From NCBI GenBank assembly GCA_002694825.1, contig NZNH01000037.1, forward strand, positions 20,723 through 76,422: a DNA stretch of 55,700 nucleotides, in the 5' to 3' direction. The notes beneath the pieces are model-generated. The model was not told the DNA's origin and searched no databases. It saw only the letters and a list, made by a program, of their open reading frames with translations. The position numbers and the translations under genes are program-made. Source of the DNA: Acidimicrobiaceae bacterium. Lineage in GTDB: Bacteria; Actinomycetota; Acidimicrobiia; Acidimicrobiales; Aldehydirespiratoraceae. Shown here in pieces: positions 16,426 through 25,006 of the stretch (position 1 is the first letter of the stretch; each line of letters opens with the position of its first letter).

Positions 16426-17842
16426 TCGCCAGTGGCGGAGCCGGGCGCTGCTGCTCGCCGTCGCCCTCACCGCCGTTGCGTGCTCGTCCGACAAGACCGC
16501 GGAACCGGCCGGCGAAGCGCCTGCAGACTCCGAACCGGTCGTCGCCCCGCCCGAGATCGACGACAAGCCGACACCGTCGGCGTCGCCCTTCGCTGATCGC
16601 AGCACCGACGAACTGTTCGACCCTGCGTCGCTCCACACGTTCGAGTTCACCGTCGCCGAGAGCGACCTGCAATTCCTCGACAGCGACCCGACGGCGGAGG
16701 AGTACGTCCCCGCCACGATGACCTTCGAGGGCGAAACGATCGAGGTCGGTCTCCGCTACAAGGGATCGATCGGCGCGTTTGTGGGATGCGTCGATGGCCC
16801 CAACCTTTTCGACCCGAGTGGCGCCAAGAGCTGCACGAAGCTGTCGATGAAGGTGAAGATCAACTGGAACGACGGCGACGACGAGTTCTTTGGCGTGCGC
16901 AAACTCCAACTCCACTCGATGAATCTCGATCCGTCACAGCTCCGCGAGCGGGTCGGCTACCACCTGCTGCGAGAGATGGGGGTTGCTGCTCCTCGATCGA
17001 CCCACGCCCGAGTGGTCGTCAACGGCAAGTTCGTCGGGTTGTTCGCGCTCACCGAGAACATCGATGGCCGCTTCACTCGGGCCAACTTCAACGACGGCAC
17101 CGGCAACCTCTACAAAGAGGTCTGGCCCTTCACGGCGTCGGGAACCCTGACCGATGAGGCCGTCTACCTCGACAGCCTCCGAACCAACGAGGGCGATGAG
17201 GGGGTCAATGCGTCCCTGATCCGATCGTTCGCCGAGGAACTGTTGGCCTCGGACGATCCTGCGTCGGTCGTGCGCCGGTACATGGATGTCGAGCAGCTGA
17301 TGAGCCAACTTGCCGTCGACCGCACCATCCGTCACGACGACGGCCCCTTCCACTGGTACTGCGACGACGGCACCGTTGCCCGCTGCGGCAACCACAACTT
17401 CTTCTTCTACGAGGACCCGACAGCGGGATCGATCACCATGATTCCGTGGGATCTCGACAACGCCTTCTCGAACATCCTCGGCGATGGCAACCCGGTTACC
17501 CCGATCCCGGACGGGCTCGGCGACATCACGGCCGACTGTGAGGTTTTCACCTACGGCGGGTTCGGCCTGACCCAGCGGTCAGCGTCGTGTGACCCGCTGT
17601 TCGCCGCCTGGGCGTCGATGGAGGACCACTATCTCGCCGCCGTTCAGCGGCTCCACGAAGGGCCGCTGCGCGCCGACCGTCTCGACCCGTTGATCGACAC
17701 GTGGATTGCGCAGATCACCGCCGCCACCGTGGAGGCAGCGGAGACCCACGACGATGCCCTCGACCCACGGGACTGGGAAATGGCGCAGACCGAGTTCAGA
17801 AGGGCATTGGACTACGCCCGGTACTACCCGATCGGCGGCTGA
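16418..17842 (+). CDS. CotH-like kinase, predicted lipoprotein (474 aa)
   Basis: The signal sequence ALLLAVALTAVAC (Cys22) suggests export and lipid anchoring. The CotH domain spans about residues 60-450: VGLRYKGSIG, TKLSMKVKINWN, LQLHSMNLDPSQLRERVGYHLL, LTENIDGRF and a late MIPWDLDNAF. CotH proteins are atypical extracytoplasmic protein kinases or are involved in surface-layer assembly. The GTG start at 16418 overlaps the DUF4956 stop by 8 bases, implying a functional pair. The lipobox is weak at position -3. Substrate is unknown. Confidence 0.82.
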   Translation: MADRQWRSRALLLAVALTAVACSSDKTAEPAGEAPADSEPVVAPPEIDDKPTPSASPFADRSTDELFDPASLHTFEFTVAESDLQFLDSDPTAEEYVPATMTFEGETIEVGLRYKGSIGAFVGCVDGPNLFDPSGAKSCTKLSMKVKINWNDGDDEFFGVRKLQLHSMNLDPSQLRERVGYHLLREMGVAAPRSTHARVVVNGKFVGLFALTENIDGRFTRANFNDGTGNLYKEVWPFTASGTLTDEAVYLDSLRTNEGDEGVNASLIRSFAEELLASDDPASVVRRYMDVEQLMSQLAVDRTIRHDDGPFHWYCDDGTVARCGNHNFFFYEDPTAGSITMIPWDLDNAFSNILGDGNPVTPIPDGLGDITADCEVFTYGGFGLTQRSASCDPLFAAWASMEDHYLAAVQRLHEGPLRADRLDPLIDTWIAQITAATVEAAETHDDALDPRDWEMAQTEFRRALDYARYYPIGG

Positions 17843-17894
17843 GCCCGACCGAACCCAATGGCATACGAGTACCCCGACGTGACGGCTCGCCGGT

Positions 17895-18689
17895 TCAGCA
17901 TTTGCGCAGGGTGTCGAGCACAGGGCGGCAGAGGAGGGTGTAGGTGTCGGCCATCGCCGGATCACGATGGTCTTCGTGCCCCTTCAGGCGGCGGGGGTCG
18001 GCAACGACCTTCATGAACTGGCGTCTACTCGGGAACTCGTTGAAACGGACCTGATCCCAGGTTCGGCCATCACCAACGATCGTCCCTTCGGCCTCGAACC
18101 ACCCGGCGATCCGCGCGCCGTGTTCCTGTGCGACGTCGAAGGCCGCATCGTGGTAGCCCTCCATCCGCTCGCGGCCGCCCTCGTTCCACTTGATGACGTG
18201 GAGGACGTGCAGGACGCCATCTTCGTCGTTGGGAGGATGCTCGACGTCGTCCCAGGAGCTGCTTTCCTTCTCCAGCTCGCTCGTGTCGATGTCCATCGGC
18301 TGACAGCCGATCACGAAGGTCATCTCCATGCCGGCTTCCTTGTGGACGTGCTTGTCCTTGAAATCCGAGCGCTGCTGCATCTCGATGAACGAGCGGCGAG
18401 TCGGGTACTTCACGATCGCGACGCGGTCCCACTGTGTTCCGTCGCCGAGTGGCGTGGCGTCGACCTCGGCGACATAGACGATCTCGGCACCGACCGCCTT
18501 GAGCGGGCCGGTCGGGGTGTACTCGTCATCGGCGTCGCGTCCGGATCGTCCGCTGTCGGCGCCATCGCCGTAGTCGGCGACCTCCTTGTACTTCATGAGG
18601 TTGACCATCCAGACCGGGCCATCGTCAGCTGGGTCGGTGGTGGCGAGCTTGTGCCCGTATTCGTGGTCGATCGTGCCGTAGCTGGGCAT
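17895..18689 (-). CDS. Two-domain DUF1330-like (dimeric alpha/beta barrel) protein, unknown function (264 aa)
   Basis: Two related halves each carry ferredoxin-like-fold signatures: WDRVAIVKYPTRRSFIEMQQ at about residues 87-106 and WDQVRFNEFPSRRQFMKVVA near 220. This suggests an internal duplication of a DUF1330-type domain. The first half also has PVWMVNLMKYKEV and HKEAGME. Such domains occur in small-molecule monooxygenase-like and stress proteins. No catalytic residue can be assigned. It lies 61 bases downstream of the DmdA-like gene on the same strand. Confidence 0.7.
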   Translation of the reverse strand: MPSYGTIDHEYGHKLATTDPADDGPVWMVNLMKYKEVADYGDGADSGRSGRDADDEYTPTGPLKAVGAEIVYVAEVDATPLGDGTQWDRVAIVKYPTRRSFIEMQQRSDFKDKHVHKEAGMEMTFVIGCQPMDIDTSELEKESSSWDDVEHPPNDEDGVLHVLHVIKWNEGGRERMEGYHDAAFDVAQEHGARIAGWFEAEGTIVGDGRTWDQVRFNEFPSRRQFMKVVADPRRLKGHEDHRDPAMADTYTLLCRPVLDTLRKC

Positions 18690-18750
18690 GGCTGCTCCTC
18701 AACGAAGGTTTTGTCAGTGCGACTGCCACATCTTGCCAAGGGCTCGTCGA

Positions 18751-19884
18751 TCAGCGCAACTTCTTGGTCTTCTCCGGTGGCGATGCGATGAACGGCAACG
18801 TCGTGCGTTCGGCGCTGCGTGCTCCCTCGACCGTCTCGACGGTGAGCAGGGTGTCGTTGGCGTCGAAGGGAACATCGATCATGGCGAAGGCGATGTTGCG
18901 ATCAAGGCGGGGGGAATGCACGGCGTTCGTGACAAAACCGACCTTCGTGCTGGCGCTCGTCACGGGCCATCGATGCTCGTTGTTCTTCTGCAAGGCAGGG
19001 CCGTCGAGGAAGAGGCCGATCAGGCGTCGACGAACCCCTTCGTCGCGCACCTTCTCGAGCGCGGCCTTGCCAAGGAAATCGGTGTCCCATGCGATGAGTC
19101 GATCGAGACCAAGTTCGAGTGGGTTCTCGTCAGGGGTGATGTCGGACGCATAGTCGAGTACGCCGCCTTCGATGCGACGAATGCGGTTGGGTGAGCCGGG
19201 CGAGATGCCGTACGGCTTGCCGGCCGTCATCAGAATCTCCCAGAGTTCGCCACCGCTCGCTTCGCCGAGGAGATACACCTCGTAGCCGAGCTCGGAGCTG
19301 TAACCGGTACGCGAGATGACGACATCGATGCCGTCGACCGAGCTGCGCATCCACCAGTAGTAACGAAGGTCGAGGATCTCCTCGCCGAAGACGTCGACCA
19401 TGATCTCGGCCGACCTCGGCCCCTGCAGCTGCATCGGGTACACGTGCGGGGTGGTGATCTCGACCTCGTGGCCAGAAAACGCCGAGACGCCCTTGGCCCA
19501 GAGGTACATGTCGGAGTCAGCGGTCGACAGCCAGAACCGGTCTTCAGCGATTCGCAGCATGACTGGGTCGTTGAGCACACCGCCGTCCTGGTTGGTGAGG
19601 AAGACGTACGCGCAGCGACCGGGCTCGATCGTGGTGATGTCGCGCGGCGTGAGCAGCTGCATGAACGCCTCAGCGTCGGGGCCGGCGATCTCTACGCATT
19701 TCTGCACGCCGACGTCCCACAGCGATGCCCGCTCCAGCACGTTCCAGTATTCGTTGACCGGCGAGTCGTAGCCGACCGGCATCCACATCCCGTTGTACGG
19801 ATGGAACTCGGTGGCGCCGTACTCGACAGCCTTTTCGAAGAACGGCGACTTCTTGATGCGCGGGTTGAGACCGTGAGCCTTCAT
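18751..19884 (-). CDS. GcvT-family aminomethyltransferase-like protein, DmdA-like (377 aa)
   Basis: Folate-dependent GcvT-fold protein. GMWMPVGYDS, SLWDVGVQKCVEIAGPDA, LLTPRDI, GGVLNDPVMLRIAEDRFWLS and LQGPRSAEI are visible. SGYxxELGYEVYL-type and IRRIEGGVLDY segments follow. The TPRDI, LNDPV and SxADSDxxLW pattern resembles DMSP demethylase DmdA more than glycine cleavage T protein, and no gcvH or gcvP is nearby. It probably demethylates a quaternary amine or sulfonium compound using tetrahydrofolate. DMSP itself is unproven. It stands alone 60 bases after mftC, on the same strand. Confidence 0.75.
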   Translation of the reverse strand: MKAHGLNPRIKKSPFFEKAVEYGATEFHPYNGMWMPVGYDSPVNEYWNVLERASLWDVGVQKCVEIAGPDAEAFMQLLTPRDITTIEPGRCAYVFLTNQDGGVLNDPVMLRIAEDRFWLSTADSDMYLWAKGVSAFSGHEVEITTPHVYPMQLQGPRSAEIMVDVFGEEILDLRYYWWMRSSVDGIDVVISRTGYSSELGYEVYLLGEASGGELWEILMTAGKPYGISPGSPNRIRRIEGGVLDYASDITPDENPLELGLDRLIAWDTDFLGKAALEKVRDEGVRRRLIGLFLDGPALQKNNEHRWPVTSASTKVGFVTNAVHSPRLDRNIAFAMIDVPFDANDTLLTVETVEGARSAERTTLPFIASPPEKTKKLR

Positions 19885-19944
19885 GACGTGAGCCTACGGC
19901 TGGGGTCGAACCGGCGTCGGTGGTCAGCCTGCAGCGGTGGCGCT

Positions 19945-21105
19945 TCAGCTGACGGGTTTGCGGCCGAGCACGACGGTGGTGCGGCTGTGATCCTTGCTCA
20001 CGGCGGCACGGGCGACGGAATCCATCGCCTCCTCGCCGTGACCGAGCACGCATTCCGGGTCGGGGCCGTCGAGCGGGATGCCCGTGAAGAACTTGGCCGC
20101 CATACAGCCGCCCTGGCACGCATCGAAGTGGCCACAGCTCGCGCATGCGCCCGCCGACTGCGGCTCGCGCAGTTCGGTGAACAGGTCGCTCTCCTGCCAC
20201 ACCTTCTGGAAGCCGCCTTCGTCGCGCACGGAACCAGCGAGGAACTCGTCGTGCAGCACGAACGGACAGGCGTAGACGTCGCCCACCGGATCGATCAGGC
20301 ACACGACACGGCCGGCGCCGCACAGGTTGAGGCCGGGCAGCGCCTCGCCAAGCGCCGACAGATGGAAGAACGAATCGCCGGTGAGCACGTCGGGGTGATC
20401 CATGAGCCAGTGGTAGAGCTCACGTTGCTGTTGGTCGGTGGGATGGAGCGCTTCCCACGAGTCGGCGCCACGGCCCGACGGGCGAAAGCGGGTCAGTCGG
20501 AGCTGGGCGCCGTAGTGGTCGGCCATCGCCTTGAACTCGTCGACCTGCGGGATGTTGTGGCGGGTCATCACCACCGAGATCTTGAAACCCTCGAACCCGG
20601 CGGCCTGGAGGTGCTCCATCGCCTGAATGGCCGTGGCGAACGAACCTTCACCGCGAACATGATCATTGGTGTCGGCGTCGGCGCCGTCGATCGAGATCTG
20701 CACATCGACGTAGTCCGACTCGGCGAGCTGCTCCGCGACCTCGGCATCGATGCCAGAACCGTTGGTGGAGAACTTCACGCCGACGCCGTGGTTGACGGCG
20801 TAGCGGACGAGATGCCAGAAGTCCTTGCGGATCGTGGGTTCGCCACCACCGATGTTGATGTAGAAGACCTGCATCCGTTGCAGTTCGTCGATGACGGCCT
20901 CGCACTCCTCGGTCGTGAGTTCGCGAGGGTCACGGCGACCCGACGACGACAGGCAGTGCACGCACTGCAGGTTGCAGGCGTAGGTGAGTTCCCACGTGAG
21001 ACAGATCGGGGCATCAAGCCCCCGCTTCATCTGTTCGGCGAGACCGGATTGCTTCACCGGCGACAGGACGAGGTTGTCGGGGCGGGGTTCTTCGATCAAG
21101 GTCAT
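19945..21105 (-). CDS. mftC: MftC, mycofactocin radical SAM maturase (386 aa)
   Basis: Radical SAM enzyme with the CX3CX2C motif CNLQCVHC (Cys44, Cys48, Cys51) and the GGEPT SAM-binding motif. A C-terminal SPASM region has further cysteines (NLCGAG, ACPF, CASCGHFDACQGGCM). MftC decarboxylates the C-terminal Tyr of MftA and then forms the C-C crosslink to the penultimate Val. The start ATG overlaps the mftB stop (ATGA), and mftA is just upstream, so the three are translated as a unit. The family assignment is strong. Confidence 0.92.
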   Translation of the reverse strand: MTLIEEPRPDNLVLSPVKQSGLAEQMKRGLDAPICLTWELTYACNLQCVHCLSSSGRRDPRELTTEECEAVIDELQRMQVFYINIGGGEPTIRKDFWHLVRYAVNHGVGVKFSTNGSGIDAEVAEQLAESDYVDVQISIDGADADTNDHVRGEGSFATAIQAMEHLQAAGFEGFKISVVMTRHNIPQVDEFKAMADHYGAQLRLTRFRPSGRGADSWEALHPTDQQQRELYHWLMDHPDVLTGDSFFHLSALGEALPGLNLCGAGRVVCLIDPVGDVYACPFVLHDEFLAGSVRDEGGFQKVWQESDLFTELREPQSAGACASCGHFDACQGGCMAAKFFTGIPLDGPDPECVLGHGEEAMDSVARAAVSKDHSRTTVVLGRKPVS

Positions 21106-21407
21106 GCGGCAGCCCCTTCGTGCGCATCACGCGCATCGGGGACAAGGAAGTCAGAGGTGGCGAGCGAGGCAAGGGCTCGTTCGAAGCTGGGCCAGCGACG
21201 AGGATCGATCCCGGCGGCGTCGAAGGCGGCATGCACGGAGTCGTGGTCGGCGAGCGACTCGACGAGCGTGACGAGTTCCTTGGCGCGCAGGAAGTTCAGG
21301 CGTCGATTGCCGTAGTGGTACGCGAGTGCCCCGAAGGGTTCGGGTCGCAGCGCCACCTGCTCGTGCAAGCGGTACGCCCGATCGGCGTCGAAAGCAGCAG
21401 CGGTCAC
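21102..21407 (-). CDS. mftB: MftB, mycofactocin precursor-binding protein (101 aa)
   Basis: Small RiPP-recognition (PqqD-like) protein. DADRAYRLHEQVALRPEPF then GALAYHYGNRRLNFLRAKEL is the diagnostic MftB segment. It binds MftA and presents it to MftC. The start is a GTG at 21407, 10 bases after the mftA stop, and gives the usual length of about 100 residues. Longer versions would read through mftA in another frame. The stop overlaps the mftC start. Confidence 0.88.
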   Translation of the reverse strand: MTAAAFDADRAYRLHEQVALRPEPFGALAYHYGNRRLNFLRAKELVTLVESLADHDSVHAAFDAAGIDPRRWPSFERALASLATSDFLVPDARDAHEGAAA

Positions 21408-21417
21408 GAACGCCGGA

Positions 21418-21552
21418 TCAGTAGACGCCGCACATGCCGTCGATGGAGATCTCCTCGACGAGCAGTTCTTCCTCGACGAGTTCCGTATCGTCGCCCGCCG
21501 GGGCCTCGACGGCGTCGGTGTCGGTTGCGTCGATGAGCTCGGTCGGCTCCAT
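21418..21552 (-). CDS. mftA: MftA, mycofactocin precursor peptide (44 aa)
   Basis: Very short gene read by hand. It starts at the ATG at 21552-21550 behind a strong AGGAGG ribosome-binding site and ends at a TGA at 21420-21418. The peptide is acidic and ends EEISIDGMCGVY. That IDGMCGVY end is the invariant MftA signature. The terminal Val-Tyr is decarboxylated and crosslinked by MftC, cut out by MftE and oxidised by MftD to give a redox cofactor. The N-terminal half is a poorly conserved leader. mftB and mftC follow directly. Confidence 0.93.
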   Translation of the reverse strand: MEPTELIDATDTDAVEAPAGDDTELVEEELLVEEISIDGMCGVY

Positions 21553-21615
21553 GGGTCCTCCTCAAGGTGGTGCGTCGCCCACTGTAGGCGGCGAACCTGG
21601 CGAGCGGCGATTCGC

Positions 21616-22401
21616 CTACGCGGTCGGGACGCCTTTCTGGACAAGCTCAGCAAAGCGGCGCGGGGCGTTGGCGATCATCGACATCGCGATGCTGCGTTTC
21701 GGCAGTCGGACGTGGCTGCGTTCCTTCTCGATTGCGGTGGCGATCGCCGACGCGACCTCGTCGACCGCCATGATGCGGGCGAGTCCGAGGCGCTTGTAGC
21801 GATCGAAGCTGGCCCTCACGAAGTCGTTGCTGCGCAGATCATCGAGCATGTCGGTCTGCACGAACCCGATCTCCACCACCGTCACCCCCACTCCGGTTCC
21901 AGCGAGTTCGGTCTTGAGGGAGCGAGAGAACGACGAGAGCCCGGCCTTCGACGCCGAATAGGTCGCCCAACCCGGCGAACTCACGACCGACGCCATGGAC
22001 GAGATGTTGACGATGCGCCCACTCTCCCGTTCGAGCATGTGGGGTAGGACATGGCGGGCGAGCGTGATCGGCACCTCGAGGTTGACGCCGATGACGGCGC
22101 GAAGGTCGTCGGGATCCTGCTCAGCGACCTGACCGACGATCTCAATGCCGGCGTTGTTGATGAGGACGTCGATCGGTCCGTGGGTTAAGGCCTCGTCGAT
22201 GACACGGTCGGCCACGACAGGGTCGTTGAGATCGCCGACGACCGGGATTATGTCGAGCTCCTCGACAGCGGCGGCGATCGACGCCTCACTGCGGGCCGTC
22301 CCGATGATCGTCGCGCCCTGTGCATGGAGCGTGCGGGCGATCTCCAGACCGATGCCTCGAGACGCACCGGTGATCAGAACACGAGCAGCAGACAGATCCA
22401 T
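21616..22401 (-). CDS. SDR family NAD(P)-dependent oxidoreductase (261 aa)
   Basis: Classical short-chain dehydrogenase: TGASRGIGLEIA, INNAGIE, SSMAS and the catalytic YSASKAG are all present. The C-terminal 40 residues are basic and end in a segment seen in membrane-associated SDRs (KRSIAMSMIANAPRRFAEL). The ATG at 22401 puts the Rossmann motif at residue 11. It lies upstream of mftA on the same strand with a 63-base gap, so it may be co-transcribed. It lacks the long insertion of the mycofactocin-coupled SDR subfamily, so dependence on mycofactocin is uncertain. Confidence 0.85.
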   Translation of the reverse strand: MDLSAARVLITGASRGIGLEIARTLHAQGATIIGTARSEASIAAAVEELDIIPVVGDLNDPVVADRVIDEALTHGPIDVLINNAGIEIVGQVAEQDPDDLRAVIGVNLEVPITLARHVLPHMLERESGRIVNISSMASVVSSPGWATYSASKAGLSSFSRSLKTELAGTGVGVTVVEIGFVQTDMLDDLRSNDFVRASFDRYKRLGLARIMAVDEVASAIATAIEKERSHVRLPKRSIAMSMIANAPRRFAELVQKGVPTA

Positions 22402-22426
22402 CCGCCGACGGTAGCGTTCGCGCCCG

Positions 22427-23413
22427 ATGGGAGACACCGCAACAACCCGTTGGCAGGTCACGCCCGATCTTCCGCTGCGACCGGCTGCCTTCTACCGCAC
22501 GCTGAATCCGGTCGAGATCGGCATGCATCTGATGCGCACGTGGTCGCCTCTGGGCACGCGGGCGTTCATGTTGATCGTCGCGTGGGGGATCTGGGAGTTC
22601 GCTGCACCCGATCTCACCAGAGCCGAGTCGTTCGCCGTTGGCTGGATGGCACAGATCTGGCTTCGCAACATCGTTCTCGTCGCCGTCGTCGCCGGCGCAC
22701 TGCACTGGTGGCTGTGGATGCGGATGGCGCAGCAGGACCTCCGCTACGACACCCGGCCGATGGGCAAGAACAAGCGCCTCTTCCTCTTCGACGATCAGGT
22801 GAAGGACAACCTCGCCTTGACCCTCGTGTCGGCGATGCTCATCGGCACGCTGTGGGAGTCCGTCGGCTGGTGGGCCTACGCCAACGACATCGCCCCGATG
22901 ATCACCTGGGACGAAAACCCCATCTGGTTCGTTGCGCTCTTCCTGCTCGTTCCGGTGTGGTCGATCGCGTACTTCTCGGTGACGCACTGGCTGCTTCACC
23001 GAGGCCCCGCCTACACCCACGTGCACTCGTGGCACCACAAGAACGTCAACGTCGGGCCGTGGTCAGGCCTTGCGATGCACCCACTCGAACACGTCGTCCT
23101 CTATGCGGATGTGCTGCTGTTCCTGGTGCTGCCGGCACATCCGGTGCACTTCCTGTTCGCGATGATGCATCACTCCCTTGGCGCGCCCATGAGCCACACC
23201 GGTCACGACGCCCTGCGGCTCCCCGGTGGCTACCGCTTCGAGTTGGGAGACTTCTTCCACCAACTTCACCACCGCTTCATCGAGTGCAACTACGGCGGGC
23301 CGGAGTCACCGCTCGATACCGCGATCAACGCCTGGCACGACGGCACCGAAGAGGGCGAACAGGCCACGGCTGCCCGTCGACGGCGGCTGTCGGCGGCGAA
23401 GCGAGCTCGCTGA
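22427..23413 (+). CDS. Sterol desaturase/fatty acid hydroxylase family membrane protein (328 aa)
   Basis: Integral membrane di-iron enzyme family. Several hydrophobic segments carry the histidine clusters HWLLH, HSWHHKN, MMHHS/HTGHD and FHQLHHRFIECNYGG, which together give the eight-His di-iron site. Family members hydroxylate or desaturate lipids. The C-terminus after residue 305 is hydrophilic and basic. The gene is divergent from the SDR with 25 bases between starts. The lipid substrate cannot be deduced. Confidence 0.85.
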   Translation: MGDTATTRWQVTPDLPLRPAAFYRTLNPVEIGMHLMRTWSPLGTRAFMLIVAWGIWEFAAPDLTRAESFAVGWMAQIWLRNIVLVAVVAGALHWWLWMRMAQQDLRYDTRPMGKNKRLFLFDDQVKDNLALTLVSAMLIGTLWESVGWWAYANDIAPMITWDENPIWFVALFLLVPVWSIAYFSVTHWLLHRGPAYTHVHSWHHKNVNVGPWSGLAMHPLEHVVLYADVLLFLVLPAHPVHFLFAMMHHSLGAPMSHTGHDALRLPGGYRFELGDFFHQLHHRFIECNYGGPESPLDTAINAWHDGTEEGEQATAARRRRLSAAKRAR

Positions 23414-23533
23414 GCCTGCGCTACGTGGCGTCGAAAATGACGTCGTCGACGAGAGAGAACCTGCACACCAGGCTCCTCGCCCCTGCACCGCTCCGCATTC
23501 ACCCGGAGCGCAAGCCGGGTTTACACTCTCCCG

Positions 23534-25006
23534 ATGGCGGCCGAGTCTCTCCATCCCGTGCAACGTCCGGGACGCCACGTCGAACTCGTTCTGCGCTTTC
23601 CGAGCCTGTCGGAGGCGCTCGTCGCGCTCGCCGACGACCCGTCGATCATTCCGGTCGCCGGCGGCACCGACCTCCTGCTCGACTTGCACCGTGGCGGCCC
23701 TGGCGAGCCGGTGACGCTTCTCGATCTGACCCCAATCCGCGAACTGCGAGGGATCACCATCGCCGACGGCATCGTCCGGCTCGGTGCACTCACGACCCAC
23801 AACGACGTCGCTGGGCATCCCGAGCTTCCGGTGGTTGCGCTCCCGCTCGCCCAGGCCTGCCTGGAGATCGGGTCGCCACAGCTCCGCAACCGGGCCACGA
23901 TCGCCGGCAACATCGCCACCGCAAGCCCGGCCAACGACACGATTTCGGCGCTGCTCGCGCTCGACGCGATGGTCGTCATCGCGAGCAACGGCGCCGAACG
24001 TACGGTGCGTCTCGACGACTTCTTCACCGGCTTCCGTTCGACCGTCCTGCAACCAGGAGAGCTCATCACGGCGATCGAGTTCCCGACACTCGGTGACTCC
24101 GAGTCGGGGATCTGGGCCAAGCTCGGCAACCGCGCCGCCCAGGCCATCTCGGTCGTTCATCTCGGGATCGTCGTAGACCGCGCCGACGACGGCGTCGTGC
24201 GTGACGCTCGCATCGCGATCGGTTCGGTCGCCGCTCGCGTCGAGGTGCTCCACGACGCCGCAGCGGCGCTCATCGGTCGAGCGCTCGACGACACGTCGAT
24301 CGCTGCGTGCGCCGAGGTCGCGGCCGCAGCCGTGACACCGCTCGACGATGTACGCGCGACCGCCGCCTACCGCTCTGCACTCATCCCGACCCTTGTCCGT
24401 CGGTCGCTCGACGCCGTTCGCACCGGTGCCACCGACCATCAGTGGCCGGGTCGGGTGCCGTGCCTGGTCGGCGATATGCCGCCCGGCACCAGCGAGCGGC
24501 GGGCAGTCGACGACAACTCCGAGATTCAGGTGATGCTCAACGGAGCGCCGGTGAGTGGCGGGCATGCCGCCTCGGCCACCCTGCTCGACTGGTTGCGCGA
24601 CGAGGCCGGACTGACAGGAACCAAGGAGGGGTGCGCCGAGGGCGAGTGCGGCGCCTGCACCGTGCAGCTTGATGGTGATGCCGTCATGGCATGCCTCGTG
24701 CCGGCCGCTCAGGTCGACGGCCACAGCGTTGCGACGGTCGAGAGCATGGCCGACCCCGATGGCACGCCGCACGCAATCCAGCAGGCGTTCGTCGACGAGT
24801 TTGCGGTGCAGTGCGGGTTCTGTATCCCCGGCTTCATCGTGGCGTCGGCCAGCCTCCTGGGCGAGATCCACGATCCAACCGACGACGACATCCGGCTCGG
24901 GCTCTCCGGCAACCTGTGCCGTTGCACCGGGTATTACCCGATCATGCAGGCGGTCCGCCGGGCCAGTGTCGTACCGGTCGAACTCGACGAGAGCGTGTTC
25001 GGATGA
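23534..25006 (+). CDS. Xanthine-dehydrogenase-type FAD/2Fe-2S fusion subunit (490 aa)
   Basis: Residues about 20-300 form the FAD domain of molybdenum hydroxylases (VAGGTDLLLD; NRATIAGNIATASPANDT for FAD). Residues about 335-485 form the 2Fe-2S domains: plant-type CAEGECGACTV (Cys367, 372, 375) and the C-terminal four-helix cluster [18 protein letters not shown]. Xanthine dehydrogenase small subunits normally have the iron-sulfur domain first, so the order here is reversed. It transfers electrons from the molybdenum subunit, whose gene overlaps this one by ATGA. The substrate is probably a purine or another N-heterocycle. Confidence 0.88.
   Translation: MAAESLHPVQRPGRHVELVLRFPSLSEALVALADDPSIIPVAGGTDLLLDLHRGGPGEPVTLLDLTPIRELRGITIADGIVRLGALTTHNDVAGHPELPVVALPLAQACLEIGSPQLRNRATIAGNIATASPANDTISALLALDAMVVIASNGAERTVRLDDFFTGFRSTVLQPGELITAIEFPTLGDSESGIWAKLGNRAAQAISVVHLGIVVDRADDGVVRDARIAIGSVAARVEVLHDAAAALIGRALDDTSIAACAEVAAAAVTPLDDVRATAAYRSALIPTLVRRSLDAVRTGATDHQWPGRVPCLVGDMPPGTSERRAVDDNSEIQVMLNGAPVSGGHAASATLLDWLRDEAGLTGTKEGCAEGECGACTVQLDGDAVMACLVPAAQVDGHSVATVESMADPDGTPHAIQQAFVDEFAVQCGFCIPGFIVASASLLGEIHDPTDDDIRLGLSGNLCRCTGYYPIMQAVRRASVVPVELDESVFG

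Noticed and set aside
18690-19944. Glycine cleavage operon or glycine riboswitch around the GcvT-like gene
   Set aside because: No gcvH, gcvP or riboswitch-like leader is present, and the protein looks more like DmdA.
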